A stretch of 30,183 nucleotides of DNA from NCBI GenBank assembly GCA_018668795.1, contig JABJBD010000116.1, positions 1-30,183 of the forward strand, read 5' to 3'. Both the position numbers and the translations under genes were made by a program. The DNA comes from Candidatus Puniceispirillum sp. (lineage in GTDB: Bacteria; Pseudomonadota; Alphaproteobacteria; Puniceispirillales; Puniceispirillaceae). Position 1 is the first letter of the stretch. Every line of letters begins with the position of its first letter. This document shows, piece by piece, positions 1 through 7,035 of the stretch. Below the pieces are notes generated by a model. The model was not told the DNA's origin and made no database searches. It saw only the letters and a list, made by a program, of their open reading frames with translations.

Positions 1-330
1 AATCTGCATCCGCTGATTCTTTTTGATGCGAATGAACCTGGCGAGCTTGAGCGTGCAGAAAATTTTGGTGGTGATATTCTGCGTGCCTGTGTCGAAATGG
101 GTGGTGTTTTGACAGGTGAGCATGGTGTTGGCATTGAAAAGCGCGACCTGATGGGCATTCAGTTCACCGAAGATGATATGAAGCAACAACAACGGCTAAA
201 ATGTGCTTTTGACGCTGATCACTTGCTTAATCCTGGCAAAGTGTTTCCACATCTTCATCGCTGTGCTGAACTTGGCAGACTTCATGTGCATAAAGGCAAG
301 ATGCCACATGCCGACCTGCCAAGATTTTAG
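1..330 (+). CDS. glcD: Glycolate oxidase subunit GlcD, C-terminal end (partial)
   Basis: This is the last ~109 residues of the FAD-dependent catalytic subunit of glycolate oxidase; the start lies before the window. The frame is open from base 1. It reads NLHPLI near the beginning, then GGVLTGEHGVGIEKRD (from about base 100), the conserved C-terminal motif of the FAD-linked oxidase (VAO) family seen in GlcD and D-lactate dehydrogenases, and then the usual AFDADHLLNPGKVFP ending. GlcD oxidises glycolate to glyoxylate and passes electrons through GlcE/GlcF to the respiratory chain. The assignment as GlcD rather than another FAD-linked oxidase rests on glcE and glcF following directly on the same strand. 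Confidence 0.93.
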   Translation, partial: NLHPLILFDANEPGELERAENFGGDILRACVEMGGVLTGEHGVGIEKRDLMGIQFTEDDMKQQQRLKCAFDADHLLNPGKVFPHLHRCAELGRLHVHKGKMPHADLPRF

Positions 331-393
331 AGGCTATTATAGGCGTCATAGTATTTTTGACCGTCACTTCAAAAGTAAGCGAGACAAAGTTTC

Positions 394-1596
394 ATGGCTA
401 GTTCATTAGCATCTTTTACGGCACATAATCTGGCCGATGTGCGCGACATTATTAGCGCGGCGATCGCGGATAATACGCGCCTTGATGTGTGCGCAACAGG
501 CACCAAAAAAGCGTTGGGGCATGCAGGTGATTTTGACGCCGTGCTGGATGTTACTAAGATGGCTGGTGTCATTGATTATCAACCAGAAGAACTGATTCTA
601 ACATTGCGCGCCGGAACGCCATTGGCCGATGTTGAAACTTTGCTTACAAATGCAAACCAGATGCTGGCTTTTGATCCTCCAGATTTTGGCAAACTTCTTG
701 GAGGCGGTGATGCAGGCACGATAGGTGGTGTCATGGTCGCCAACCTGTCAGGTCCACGGCGGCTGACAGTAGGGGCGGCGCGTGATTTCATGCTGGGTTT
801 TGAAGCCGTGTCAGGGCGCGGCGAATTATTCAAATCAGGCGGCAAGGTCGTCAAGAATGTGACTGGTTATGATCTGTCAAAGCTGATTTGTGGCTCATTC
901 GGCACGTTAGCGGTGGTTGACGAAATAACGCTGAAAACCCTGCCACGCCCAGAAACCAGCCTTTCGCTTTTATTCCCAGCCGATGATATGGCACAAGCAA
1001 CAAGCATGATTGCCGATATCTTTGCAACTCCGCATGAACCGGGGTCGGCAGCCATTCTGCCACATAACATTGCCAAAGACGCGCGTATCGACATGAACGC
1101 GCCAATGATAATTGTTGTCCGGCTTGAAGGTATTGCGGTATCGGTCAATGACCGTGCAATGCATCTGTTGAATGCCAATGCAACTGGCGAAAAGCTGGAT
1201 CATGGCAAATCGAAAAAACTGTGGCAGAAAATTCGTGATGTTGACCTTTTGGCTGGCATGCCAGCCGATGTCTGGAAAATATCATGCCCCCCTTCGATAG
1301 CCGCAGGGTTTCTGGATAAATTGCGCCAACAAGTTGCATTTGATTTCTATTCTGATTGGGCTGGTGGGCTTATCTGGCTATCGGGGGTATCAGATAAAAA
1401 TTTTGGCGGTGCTGTTCGTTCGGCTTTGGGGCAAGACGGCTTTGCAATGTTGATGCGTGATGTGGGGGATAGCAAAGCCCATGTGTCACCATTTCAGCCA
1501 TTGGCAACATCAATGTTTGAGCTTCATAAACGTGTAAAAGCTGCTTTTGATCCAAAATCCGTGTTGAATTTTGGCCGCATGCATGATGGCATTTAA
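394..1596 (+). CDS. glcE: Glycolate oxidase FAD-binding subunit GlcE
   Basis: A 400-residue second flavin-binding subunit of the GlcDEF membrane-associated glycolate oxidase. The PCMH-type FAD domain is visible: GTPLADV at about 74-80, GTIGGVMVAN at 108-117, and the stretch SGGKVVKNVTGYDLSK at 148-163 followed by GSFGTLAVVDEITLK, which is characteristic of GlcE. The protein ends with the family-typical FDPKSVLNFGRM. It is shorter than GlcD because it lacks the full C-terminal cap. It starts 63 bp after glcD with only a weak purine-rich ribosome site, so it may be partly coupled to upstream translation. The 63-bp gap shows no terminator, so glcD-glcE-glcF is probably one operon. Confidence 0.93.
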   Translation: MASSLASFTAHNLADVRDIISAAIADNTRLDVCATGTKKALGHAGDFDAVLDVTKMAGVIDYQPEELILTLRAGTPLADVETLLTNANQMLAFDPPDFGKLLGGGDAGTIGGVMVANLSGPRRLTVGAARDFMLGFEAVSGRGELFKSGGKVVKNVTGYDLSKLICGSFGTLAVVDEITLKTLPRPETSLSLLFPADDMAQATSMIADIFATPHEPGSAAILPHNIAKDARIDMNAPMIIVVRLEGIAVSVNDRAMHLLNANATGEKLDHGKSKKLWQKIRDVDLLAGMPADVWKISCPPSIAAGFLDKLRQQVAFDFYSDWAGGLIWLSGVSDKNFGGAVRSALGQDGFAMLMRDVGDSKAHVSPFQPLATSMFELHKRVKAAFDPKSVLNFGRMHDGI

Positions 1597-1610
1597 GGAA
1601 GGTTACTGTC

Positions 1611-2900
1611 TTGCAAACACATTTTTCGCCTGAACAGCTTAGCGATCCAAAAATCAAGGACGCCAACGACATTTTGCGCAAATGTGTGCATTGCGGCTTT
1701 TGCACGGCGACATGCCCGACTTTTGTAGAGACAGGTGACGAGCGCGATAGTCCGCGTGGGCGTATCTGGCTGATGCGTGAATTATTGGAATCGCCACAAA
1801 CGGTATCTGAAGATACGCGCTATCATCTTGATCGTTGTCTTGGATGCCAGTCTTGTATGACAACATGCCCATCTGGTGTTGACTATATTCATCTGCTTGA
1901 AATTGGGCGTGAAAAAATGGATTTGGTCGCCCCACGTGGCCTTGGCGATAAATTGATGCGCAGAATGCTTGGCATGGTTATTCCCTATGCGGGTCGGTTT
2001 CACATGATGATGCGTTTCGCTAGTTTGGGACGTCTTTTTGCGCCATTTCTGCCACGTCAGCTTCAGGCGGCGTTGAATAAATTACCGCAAACGCTGCCAG
2101 AACTAGACATGATTGGATCACAAAATAAGATTTTTTCAGCGCATAAAAGCCAGCCGATTATGCGTGTTGTGCTGTTGGCAGGATGTGCACAACGGGCGCT
2201 GGATCCGGCCATTAACCAAAGCACAATCCGAGTTTTGAACCAGCTTGGTGTTGAGGTGGTTGTGCGTGCCGAAGCGCATTGCTGTGGCGCCCTGACGCAA
2301 CATATTGGTGAAACCGACTTTGCGCATAAAACCATCCGTTTGGCGATCGATGCTTGGTACGAAGAAATTAATGACCAAGGTGTAGATGCTATTATTGCTA
2401 ATGCGTCTGGTTGTGGAACGATGGTTAAGGATTATGGGCATGTCATGGCTGATGATCCTGCTTATGCGGCCAAGGCAAGGCATGTATCTGCGCTGTGCAA
2501 GGATATTTCGGAAATTATAAATGACATTGGCATTGATGACATAATCACGCCTATCAAAGATGGCGCGAGGCCTGTCATTGCCTATCATTCAGCCTGTTCA
2601 CTACAGCATGGGCAAAAAATACATGATCTGCCCCAAAACCTTTTACGGCAAGCTGGCTTTGACGTACGTCAACCGGTAAATGGCCATCTATGTTGTGGAT
2701 CTGCTGGTGTGTATAATATTTTACAACCAGATATGGCAGACAGTTTGAAAGCGCGTAAAAAAGACAGTCTGGTCAATACGGGCGCAGATTATGTGGCAGC
2801 CGGAAATATTGGCTGTATTGCCCAGCTTGATGATACCGCATTGCCTGTGCGCCATACAGTCCAGTTTATCGATTGGGCAAGCGGTGGGCCAAAGCCCTGA
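1611..2900 (+). CDS. glcF: Glycolate oxidase iron-sulfur subunit GlcF
   Basis: A 429-residue electron-transfer subunit of glycolate oxidase. Two ferredoxin-type 4Fe-4S motifs are seen near the N terminus: CVHCGFCTATCP (Cys 25, 28, 31, 35) and CLGCQSCMTTCP (Cys 76, 79, 82, 86). Two cysteine-rich CCG-type domains follow: GCAQRALDP with HCCGALTQH, then HSACSLQHGQ with LCCGSAGVYN, as in GlcF, LutA and the heterodisulfide reductase D family. The start is TTG, chosen because an AAGGAAGG ribosome site sits 8-10 bases upstream and the reading begins just before the first cluster, as in homologues. It lies 14 bp after glcE and converges on the fumarase gene with 9 bp between stops and no visible terminator. 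Confidence 0.94.
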   Translation: MQTHFSPEQLSDPKIKDANDILRKCVHCGFCTATCPTFVETGDERDSPRGRIWLMRELLESPQTVSEDTRYHLDRCLGCQSCMTTCPSGVDYIHLLEIGREKMDLVAPRGLGDKLMRRMLGMVIPYAGRFHMMMRFASLGRLFAPFLPRQLQAALNKLPQTLPELDMIGSQNKIFSAHKSQPIMRVVLLAGCAQRALDPAINQSTIRVLNQLGVEVVVRAEAHCCGALTQHIGETDFAHKTIRLAIDAWYEEINDQGVDAIIANASGCGTMVKDYGHVMADDPAYAAKARHVSALCKDISEIINDIGIDDIITPIKDGARPVIAYHSACSLQHGQKIHDLPQNLLRQAGFDVRQPVNGHLCCGSAGVYNILQPDMADSLKARKKDSLVNTGADYVAAGNIGCIAQLDDTALPVRHTVQFIDWASGGPKP

Positions 2901-2909
2901 ATTAGCAGA

Positions 2910-4517
2910 TTAACCAATGTCGAAAAAATCGTTGCCTTTATCATCTGTGATGATGAAAGCTGGGAAGTTTTCGACCTCAATCCGCCATATGGCTTCCATG
3001 CCCAGTTCGGGATATTCAAGAACCTCGACCTTTTTGATCGATTCAATAGCCAATTTGGCCGCAGCACCACCAATGGAGCCTAGGTAAAAGCCACCGTATT
3101 TTTTACAGGACTCGCGGACTTGGCGCGAACGGTTGCCTTTCGCAAGCATGACCATAGAGCCGCCTGCTTTCTGGAAAGTTTCGACATAGGAATCCATGCG
3201 TCCAGCTGTCGTGGGGCCGAATGATCCGGATGGCATGCCTTCTGGCGTTTTGGCAGGGCCAGCATAATAAACAGGATGATTTTTGATATAGTCCGGTAAT
3301 GCGCCATCTTCGTTTAAACGCTCAAGTAATTTTGCATGGGCAATATCACGCGCGACGATAAGGGGACCAGTGAGGGATAGGCGTGTTTCAACCGGATGCT
3401 TGGTCAAGCTTGCTAGGATATCTGCCATTGGCTGGTTCAGATCAATGTTGACGACATGTGTTGCTGTATCGGTCTCGACCTCTGGCAAGAACTTTGCTGG
3501 ATCACGTTCAAGTTTTTCAATAAACAGGCCATCTGCATTGATCTTGGCTAGCGCCTGACGATCAGCCGAGCAGGAAACGCCAATGCCAATCGGGCAGGAC
3601 GCGCCATGACGCGGTAGTCGAATGACACGGACATCATGACAGTAATATTTGCCGCCGAATTGTGCGCCAATGCCAAGCTCACGTGTGATCTTCAGAATTT
3701 CAGCTTCCCATTCTTTGTCACGCCAGGCATGCCCTAGATCATTACCTGTTGAGGGCAAAGAATCCAAAGAGCGGATCGACGCCATTTTGACTGTTTTCAT
3801 TGTCATTTCGGCTGACGTGCCACCGATGACGATCGCCAGATGATAGGGGGGGCAGGCAGATGTGCCCAATTCCAGTATCGCTGTGCGGATAAACTCGCGC
3901 AAACTGTCCGGGTTTAAAACAGCCTTGGTTTTCTGGTGCAAAAAGGTTTTGTTTGCTGAACCACCCCCTTTTTGGATAAAGGCGAATTTATATTCCAGTC
4001 CCTTGCTGGCACTAATATCAATTTGCGCTGGCAGATTCGTTGCGGTGTTGCTTTCTTCAAACATACTGTGTGCAGTTAGTTGTGAATAACGTAAATTACT
4101 AGTCTGATATGTGTTGTAGATGCCGCGAGAAAGCGCTTCGCCATCATCACCATCGACCAGAACATGATCACCACGATAACCGCTGACAATGGCTGTGCCG
4201 GTGTCCTGACACATGGGTAAAAGACCATCCGCCGCCACAACTGCGTTTTTCAACATCTCCAGGGCAACAAAACGATCATTATGACTGGCTTCGGGGTCTT
4301 CCAGAATAACGGCAAGCTGCCCAAGATGGCTACTGCGCAATAAATGCGAAATATCACGCATAGCATGTTCGGCCAAAAGGGTTAACGCCGCCGGATCAAC
4401 GCGCAAGAATGTTTCACCATCAAGCTCAACAAGTTTTACATATTTGCTGGAAATACATTCATATTCGGTGTCATCAGCGCCAACCGGAAACATCGGGCTA
4501 TAAGCAAAATCAGCCAT
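2910..4517 (-). CDS. fumA: Class I (iron-sulfur) fumarate hydratase
   Basis: A 535-residue oxygen-sensitive fumarase that interconverts fumarate and malate in the TCA cycle. The three 4Fe-4S ligands known from E. coli FumA are present: Cys103 in LPMCQDTGTAI, Cys222 in SACPPYH and Cys316 in GVSCSADR. The C-terminal beta domain has GSFGPTTAGRMDSYV and GGFYLGSIGG. Two in-frame ATG codons lie at 4526 and 4517; I choose 4517 because an AGGA site is 8 bases upstream of it but overlaps the first. The single-chain length fits the FumA/FumB type rather than the two-subunit form. It could be confused with L(+)-tartrate dehydratase, but the near-continuous match to FumA makes fumarase much more likely. 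It lies downstream of sspB on the same strand with a 76-bp gap. Confidence 0.94.
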   Translation of the reverse strand: MADFAYSPMFPVGADDTEYECISSKYVKLVELDGETFLRVDPAALTLLAEHAMRDISHLLRSSHLGQLAVILEDPEASHNDRFVALEMLKNAVVAADGLLPMCQDTGTAIVSGYRGDHVLVDGDDGEALSRGIYNTYQTSNLRYSQLTAHSMFEESNTATNLPAQIDISASKGLEYKFAFIQKGGGSANKTFLHQKTKAVLNPDSLREFIRTAILELGTSACPPYHLAIVIGGTSAEMTMKTVKMASIRSLDSLPSTGNDLGHAWRDKEWEAEILKITRELGIGAQFGGKYYCHDVRVIRLPRHGASCPIGIGVSCSADRQALAKINADGLFIEKLERDPAKFLPEVETDTATHVVNIDLNQPMADILASLTKHPVETRLSLTGPLIVARDIAHAKLLERLNEDGALPDYIKNHPVYYAGPAKTPEGMPSGSFGPTTAGRMDSYVETFQKAGGSMVMLAKGNRSRQVRESCKKYGGFYLGSIGGAAAKLAIESIKKVEVLEYPELGMEAIWRIEVENFPAFIITDDKGNDFFDIG

Positions 4518-4593
4518 TATCTTCATCCTGAATGATAAACAATTACACTCGTGTTAAGCTAACAATTAGAAGCAATCAAAAACAGTTAGTTAT

Positions 4594-5082
4594 TTACGTT
4601 GGGCGGTTTCTGAATGTATCTAGTGAAACCACATCAGCCGTAGTCTCTTCATTGCCACCATCCTTGGTGCCTGATGATGTTTCATCATCTCCAAGATCAT
4701 CATTATCTTCGTCAAGCGCACCAAACTGGAGACCAAAACCAACCGACGGATCATTAAAACCCGTAACCGATGCAAAGGGAACGATCATTGGCGATGGTTT
4801 TCCCCCAAAAAACAAGGTGACGGAAAAACTGTCATCATCAACTTCAAGATCGGCATATTGATGCTGGAGAACAATGGTCATGTTGTCAGGGTGCTTGAGC
4901 TTCAAATCATCAGCCAGCTCGACGCCCGGATAATCAGTTTTAAAGCTGATATAGAAATGCGTGTCGCCTGGTAGGCCAGCTTTTTGCGCAATAAGCAAAG
5001 AGCCACGAACGACCGAGCGCAATGCGTCTTCAACCAGAAGCTCGTAATTTAGCCCAACATGCTGGCCGTCATCATTTTCCAT
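4594..5082 (-). CDS. sspB: SspB, ClpXP protease adaptor for ssrA-tagged proteins
   Basis: A 162-residue cytosolic adaptor of the alphaproteobacterial SspB type. A folded domain (about residues 10-120) contains THFYISFKTDYPGVE and FGGKPSPMIVPFASV, conserved in the family. It is followed by an acidic, flexible linker (about 122-148, rich in Asp, Glu, Gly, Thr) and a short C-terminal ClpX-tethering peptide VVSLDTFRNR (151-160). SspB binds the ssrA degradation tag and delivers tagged proteins to ClpXP. The start is supported by AAAAGG 8 bases upstream of the ATG. The gene encoding the tag RNA (ssrA) lies directly upstream on the same strand, and fumarase follows. Family assignment is by domain layout and motifs, not a database search. 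Confidence 0.92.
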   Translation of the reverse strand: MENDDGQHVGLNYELLVEDALRSVVRGSLLIAQKAGLPGDTHFYISFKTDYPGVELADDLKLKHPDNMTIVLQHQYADLEVDDDSFSVTLFFGGKPSPMIVPFASVTGFNDPSVGFGLQFGALDEDNDDLGDDETSSGTKDGGNEETTADVVSLDTFRNRPT

Positions 5083-5142
5083 AAGTGGCGCCTTTTCTAA
5101 TTGTTCAGGCTATAATAAGTCGAGCCAGCTTTGCGATCTACT

Positions 5143-5162
5143 CTAAAATAAGCGGAACGCTT
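5143..5162 (-). terminator. Candidate terminator at the 3' end of ssrA
   Basis: Read on the minus strand, AAGCG-TTC-CGCTT (5162 to 5150) forms a 5-bp stem with a 3-base loop and runs into ATTTTAGAG. The stem is short and the T run is weak, so it may be only a processing hairpin. Its placement just after the tmRNA coding piece and before sspB is right for an ssrA terminator. Leaky termination would let some transcripts continue into sspB. Confidence 0.45.
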
Positions 5163-5189
5163 CTGTTGCCAGGTGCGCCCCAAACCCCG

Positions 5190-5213
5190 CCAGACTGAGC
5201 TCAATCAATCTGG
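5190..5213 (-). other. Stem-loop in the tmRNA coding piece after the tag
   Basis: On the minus strand CCAGATTGA, a 6-base loop TTGAGC and TCAGTCTGG form a 9-bp stem with one G-U pair. It follows the tag stop codon and probably corresponds to a helix near the 3' end of the mature coding RNA. Confidence 0.6.
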
Positions 5214-5240
5214 ACTTAAGATCGGTTACTCCCGCTGCCT

Positions 5241-5279
5241 TTAGGCTGCGATTGCTACCGGAGCAGTGTTGTCATTTGC
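5241..5279 (-). other. tmRNA tag reading frame (ANDNTAPVAIAA)
   Basis: Reading from resume codon GCA at 5279 down to TAA at 5241 gives 12 residues, ANDNTAPVAIAA. With the alanine carried by the tmRNA itself, the appended tag would be AANDNTAPVAIAA. The AANDN start matches the SspB-recognised end of known tags, and the small hydrophobic Ala-Ala end is the usual ClpX signal. The frame is fixed by the TAGTTGCAAA resume context. Confidence 0.92.
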
Positions 5280-5364
5280 AACTACTACATGGCCCGATAA
5301 CGGTGGGTACCATACCGAACGAAAATACTGCCTTTACTACATGCGTCGATCCTATTTCGCCCCC

Positions 5365-5419
5365 ATGCTATCAGCTCCTGATTGACCCAATTTTATAAAA
5401 CTAAAGGGGTGAGCTGATA
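5365..5419 (-). other. Intervening segment of the permuted tmRNA precursor, with 9-bp inverted repeat
   Basis: This 55-base stretch joins the acceptor 3' end (5420) to the coding-piece 5' end (5364) and should be removed on maturation. TATCAGCTC (5369-5377) and GAGCTGATA (5411-5419) are perfect inverted complements. In the precursor they would extend the acceptor stem and present both ends for trimming. Confidence 0.8.
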
Positions 5420-5531
5420 TGGTGGAGGCGCCGGGTACCGCCCCCGGGTCCGCTCTGCTTATTACACAGCACGTTTATCGCCATAGCTGGAAAACCAGCA
5501 CCCTTAATATAGGGCTAATAGTCACGCAATG

Positions 5532-5559
5532 GAAGCTTAGTTTTGCTATAGTATGTTAT
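5532..5559 (+). promoter_or_regulatory. Weak candidate sigma-70 promoter for thyA
   Basis: TTGCTA (5533-5538), or TTTGCT one base earlier, is followed after 15-16 bases by TATAAA (5554-5559). The spacer is short of the ideal 17. The site lies in the divergent region between ssrA (minus) and thyA (plus), about 95 bp before thyA. It is a pattern match only. Confidence 0.3.
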
Positions 5560-5653
5560 TGCCTATAAAGCGCTTGCCCCTTGTTGGGTGTACATGGCAT
5601 TTTATCAAGCAATCCGCTATGCCTTCTGCGCCACATTCAAGGGATGACTATTG

Positions 5654-6448
5654 ATGCAACAATATCTTGACCTACTTGCTCGTGTTATGGACGAAGGTAT
5701 TGATCGTGATGACCGAACAGGGACAGGAACAAGAGCTGTTTTTGGGCATCAGATGCGGTTTGATTTAGCCGATGGTTTTCCGGCCATGACAACCAAAAAG
5801 CTACATCTCAAGTCAATCATCCACGAATTGCTATGGTTCATAAGCGGTGACACCAATATTCGCTATTTACAGGAAAATGGCGTTTCGATCTGGAATGAAT
5901 GGGCGGATGAGAAAGGTGATCTGGGTCCGGTTTATGGCCAGCAATGGCGACGCTGGAAAACGCCTGATGGTGGTGAAATTGATCAGCTTGCCGAGTTGAT
6001 CCGGATGATTCGCGACACCCCAACATCGCGTCGTCTTATTCTGTCAGCTTGGAATCCAGCAGATATTCCGAATATGGCACTCCCGCCATGCCACTGCCTG
6101 TTTCAGTTTCAGGTCGCTGATGGTCGCCTATCTTGCCAGCTATATCAGCGCAGTGCGGATATTTTTCTTGGCGTGCCGTTCAATATTGCGTCCTATGCTT
6201 TGCTGACACATATGATTGCGGTGATCTGCGATCTTGAGGCTGGTACATTTGTCCATACGTTGGGCGATGCACATATCTACGCAAACCATTTTGATCAGGC
6301 GCGCCTGCAACTTTCACGAACTCCGGATGTGCTGCCAAGGCTTCTCATTCATAATCGGCCAGAAGATATTGATGGCTTTACGTTTGATGATTTTGAAATT
6401 GTCGATTATCACGCGCAGGCGCATATTCCCGCGCCTATTGCTGTTTAG
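5654..6448 (+). CDS. thyA: Thymidylate synthase ThyA
   Basis: A 264-residue enzyme that methylates dUMP to dTMP using methylene-tetrahydrofolate, giving dihydrofolate. With the ATG at 5654 the protein has exactly the length of E. coli ThyA, and the catalytic cysteine falls at position 146 in LPPCHCLFQF. Other family motifs are DRTGTGTRAVFG (20-31), the dUMP-binding TSRRLILSAWNP (124-135) and QRSADIFLGVPFNIASYALL. A TTG at 5651 is in frame and slightly better spaced from the AAGGG site at 5639-5643, so a one-codon-longer form (265 residues) is possible. folA follows 8 bp downstream, coupling dTMP synthesis to recycling of the dihydrofolate it makes. Confidence 0.97.
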   Translation: MQQYLDLLARVMDEGIDRDDRTGTGTRAVFGHQMRFDLADGFPAMTTKKLHLKSIIHELLWFISGDTNIRYLQENGVSIWNEWADEKGDLGPVYGQQWRRWKTPDGGEIDQLAELIRMIRDTPTSRRLILSAWNPADIPNMALPPCHCLFQFQVADGRLSCQLYQRSADIFLGVPFNIASYALLTHMIAVICDLEAGTFVHTLGDAHIYANHFDQARLQLSRTPDVLPRLLIHNRPEDIDGFTFDDFEIVDYHAQAHIPAPIAV

Positions 6449-6456
6449 GAGATATA

Positions 6457-7020
6457 ATGACTGAAACGAACGGTCTGGCTATCCAGATGACAGCTGTTGT
6501 GGCGATGGCAAAAAACAGAATCATCGGTGATGGGGCTGGTTTGCTATGGCATCTGCGCGATGATCTGAAACGCGTCAAGGCGCTGACTATGGGGTGCCCG
6601 TTGATTATGGGACGCAAAACGTGGGATTCTATTGGCCGGCCTTTGCCCGGGCGGGCAAGTATCGTGATGACACGTGATCCAAGCTGGACTGCCGAAGGGG
6701 CGCATACTGTTGCTGATATGCCTGCTGCTATCGCGGCCTCAATCGACTGGATCAACGCCACTGAAGCGGCGAAGCCCAACATCATTCTATTTGGTGGCGG
6801 TGAGATTTATCAACAAGGGTTGGAGTATTGTAATCGGATTGAAATGACGATTGTTGATCTTTTGCCAGATGGCGGCGCAAGCCCAGCCTATTTTCCCGAC
6901 ATTAATCCAGCTGACTGGCACAATGTTATTGAGGCAGATATAGCTGTCAGCGATGACGCGCCCGCGTTTCGGTATGAAACGTTAACGCGGCTGGCAACAC
7001 CCCGCGAATTGATCGCCTAG
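6457..7020 (+). CDS. folA: Dihydrofolate reductase
   Basis: A 187-residue NADPH-dependent enzyme that reduces dihydrofolate to tetrahydrofolate. The substrate-site helix is LLWHLRDDLKRVKAL (about 29-43), with the conserved acidic residue in the RDDLK segment. IMGRKTWDSIGRPLPGR (about 50-66) and FGGGEIYQQ (about 111-119) form the cofactor site. The length is slightly above the usual 160-170, with extra residues at the N terminus and before the cofactor motif. The ATG has an AGGAG site 6 bases upstream that overlaps the thyA stop region, so translation is likely coupled to thyA. The gene converges on mrp with 15 bp between stops. Confidence 0.95.
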   Translation: MTETNGLAIQMTAVVAMAKNRIIGDGAGLLWHLRDDLKRVKALTMGCPLIMGRKTWDSIGRPLPGRASIVMTRDPSWTAEGAHTVADMPAAIAASIDWINATEAAKPNIILFGGGEIYQQGLEYCNRIEMTIVDLLPDGGASPAYFPDINPADWHNVIEADIAVSDDAPAFRYETLTRLATPRELIA

Positions 7021-7035
7021 TCAGCCAGACAATAG

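Larger units (their letters stand above)
5163..5514 (-). ncRNA. ssrA: Circularly permuted (two-piece) tmRNA, ssrA
   Basis: tmRNA rescues stalled ribosomes and tags the unfinished protein for proteolysis. On the minus strand the alanyl-acceptor half comes first, ending in CGCCTCCACCA (encoded CCA at 5420-5422). A spacer follows at 5365-5419, and then the mRNA-like half begins with GGGGGCG at 5364. These two ends form a 7-bp acceptor stem containing a G3-U70 wobble, the alanyl-tRNA synthetase identity pair. A T-arm-like stem CCGGG/CCCGG precedes the acceptor strand. GGATCGACG near the start of the coding half matches the conserved tmRNA 5' domain, and TAGTTGCAAATGAC matches the resume-codon context. 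Splitting and permutation are known for alphaproteobacterial tmRNAs. The outer ends are estimates: the 5' side includes hairpins at 5486-5499 and 5501-5514, and the 3' side stops at the candidate terminator. Confidence 0.95.

Noticed and set aside
2136..2588. 150-codon minus-strand frame
   Set aside because: It is entirely antisense to glcF, which has intact CCG motifs across the same bases; no ribosome site or recognisable domain.
4532..4861. Open frame of 109 codons on the plus strand
   Set aside because: It lies opposite sspB, is Ser/Pro-rich low-complexity sequence typical of antisense frames, and has no ribosome site.
5420..5460. tRNA-Ala-like 3' end on the minus strand
   Set aside because: The acceptor strand, T-arm-like stem and CCA look like a tRNA, but no anticodon arm or D arm precedes them. 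The partner 5' strand lies downstream beyond a 55-base spacer, as in permuted tmRNA.
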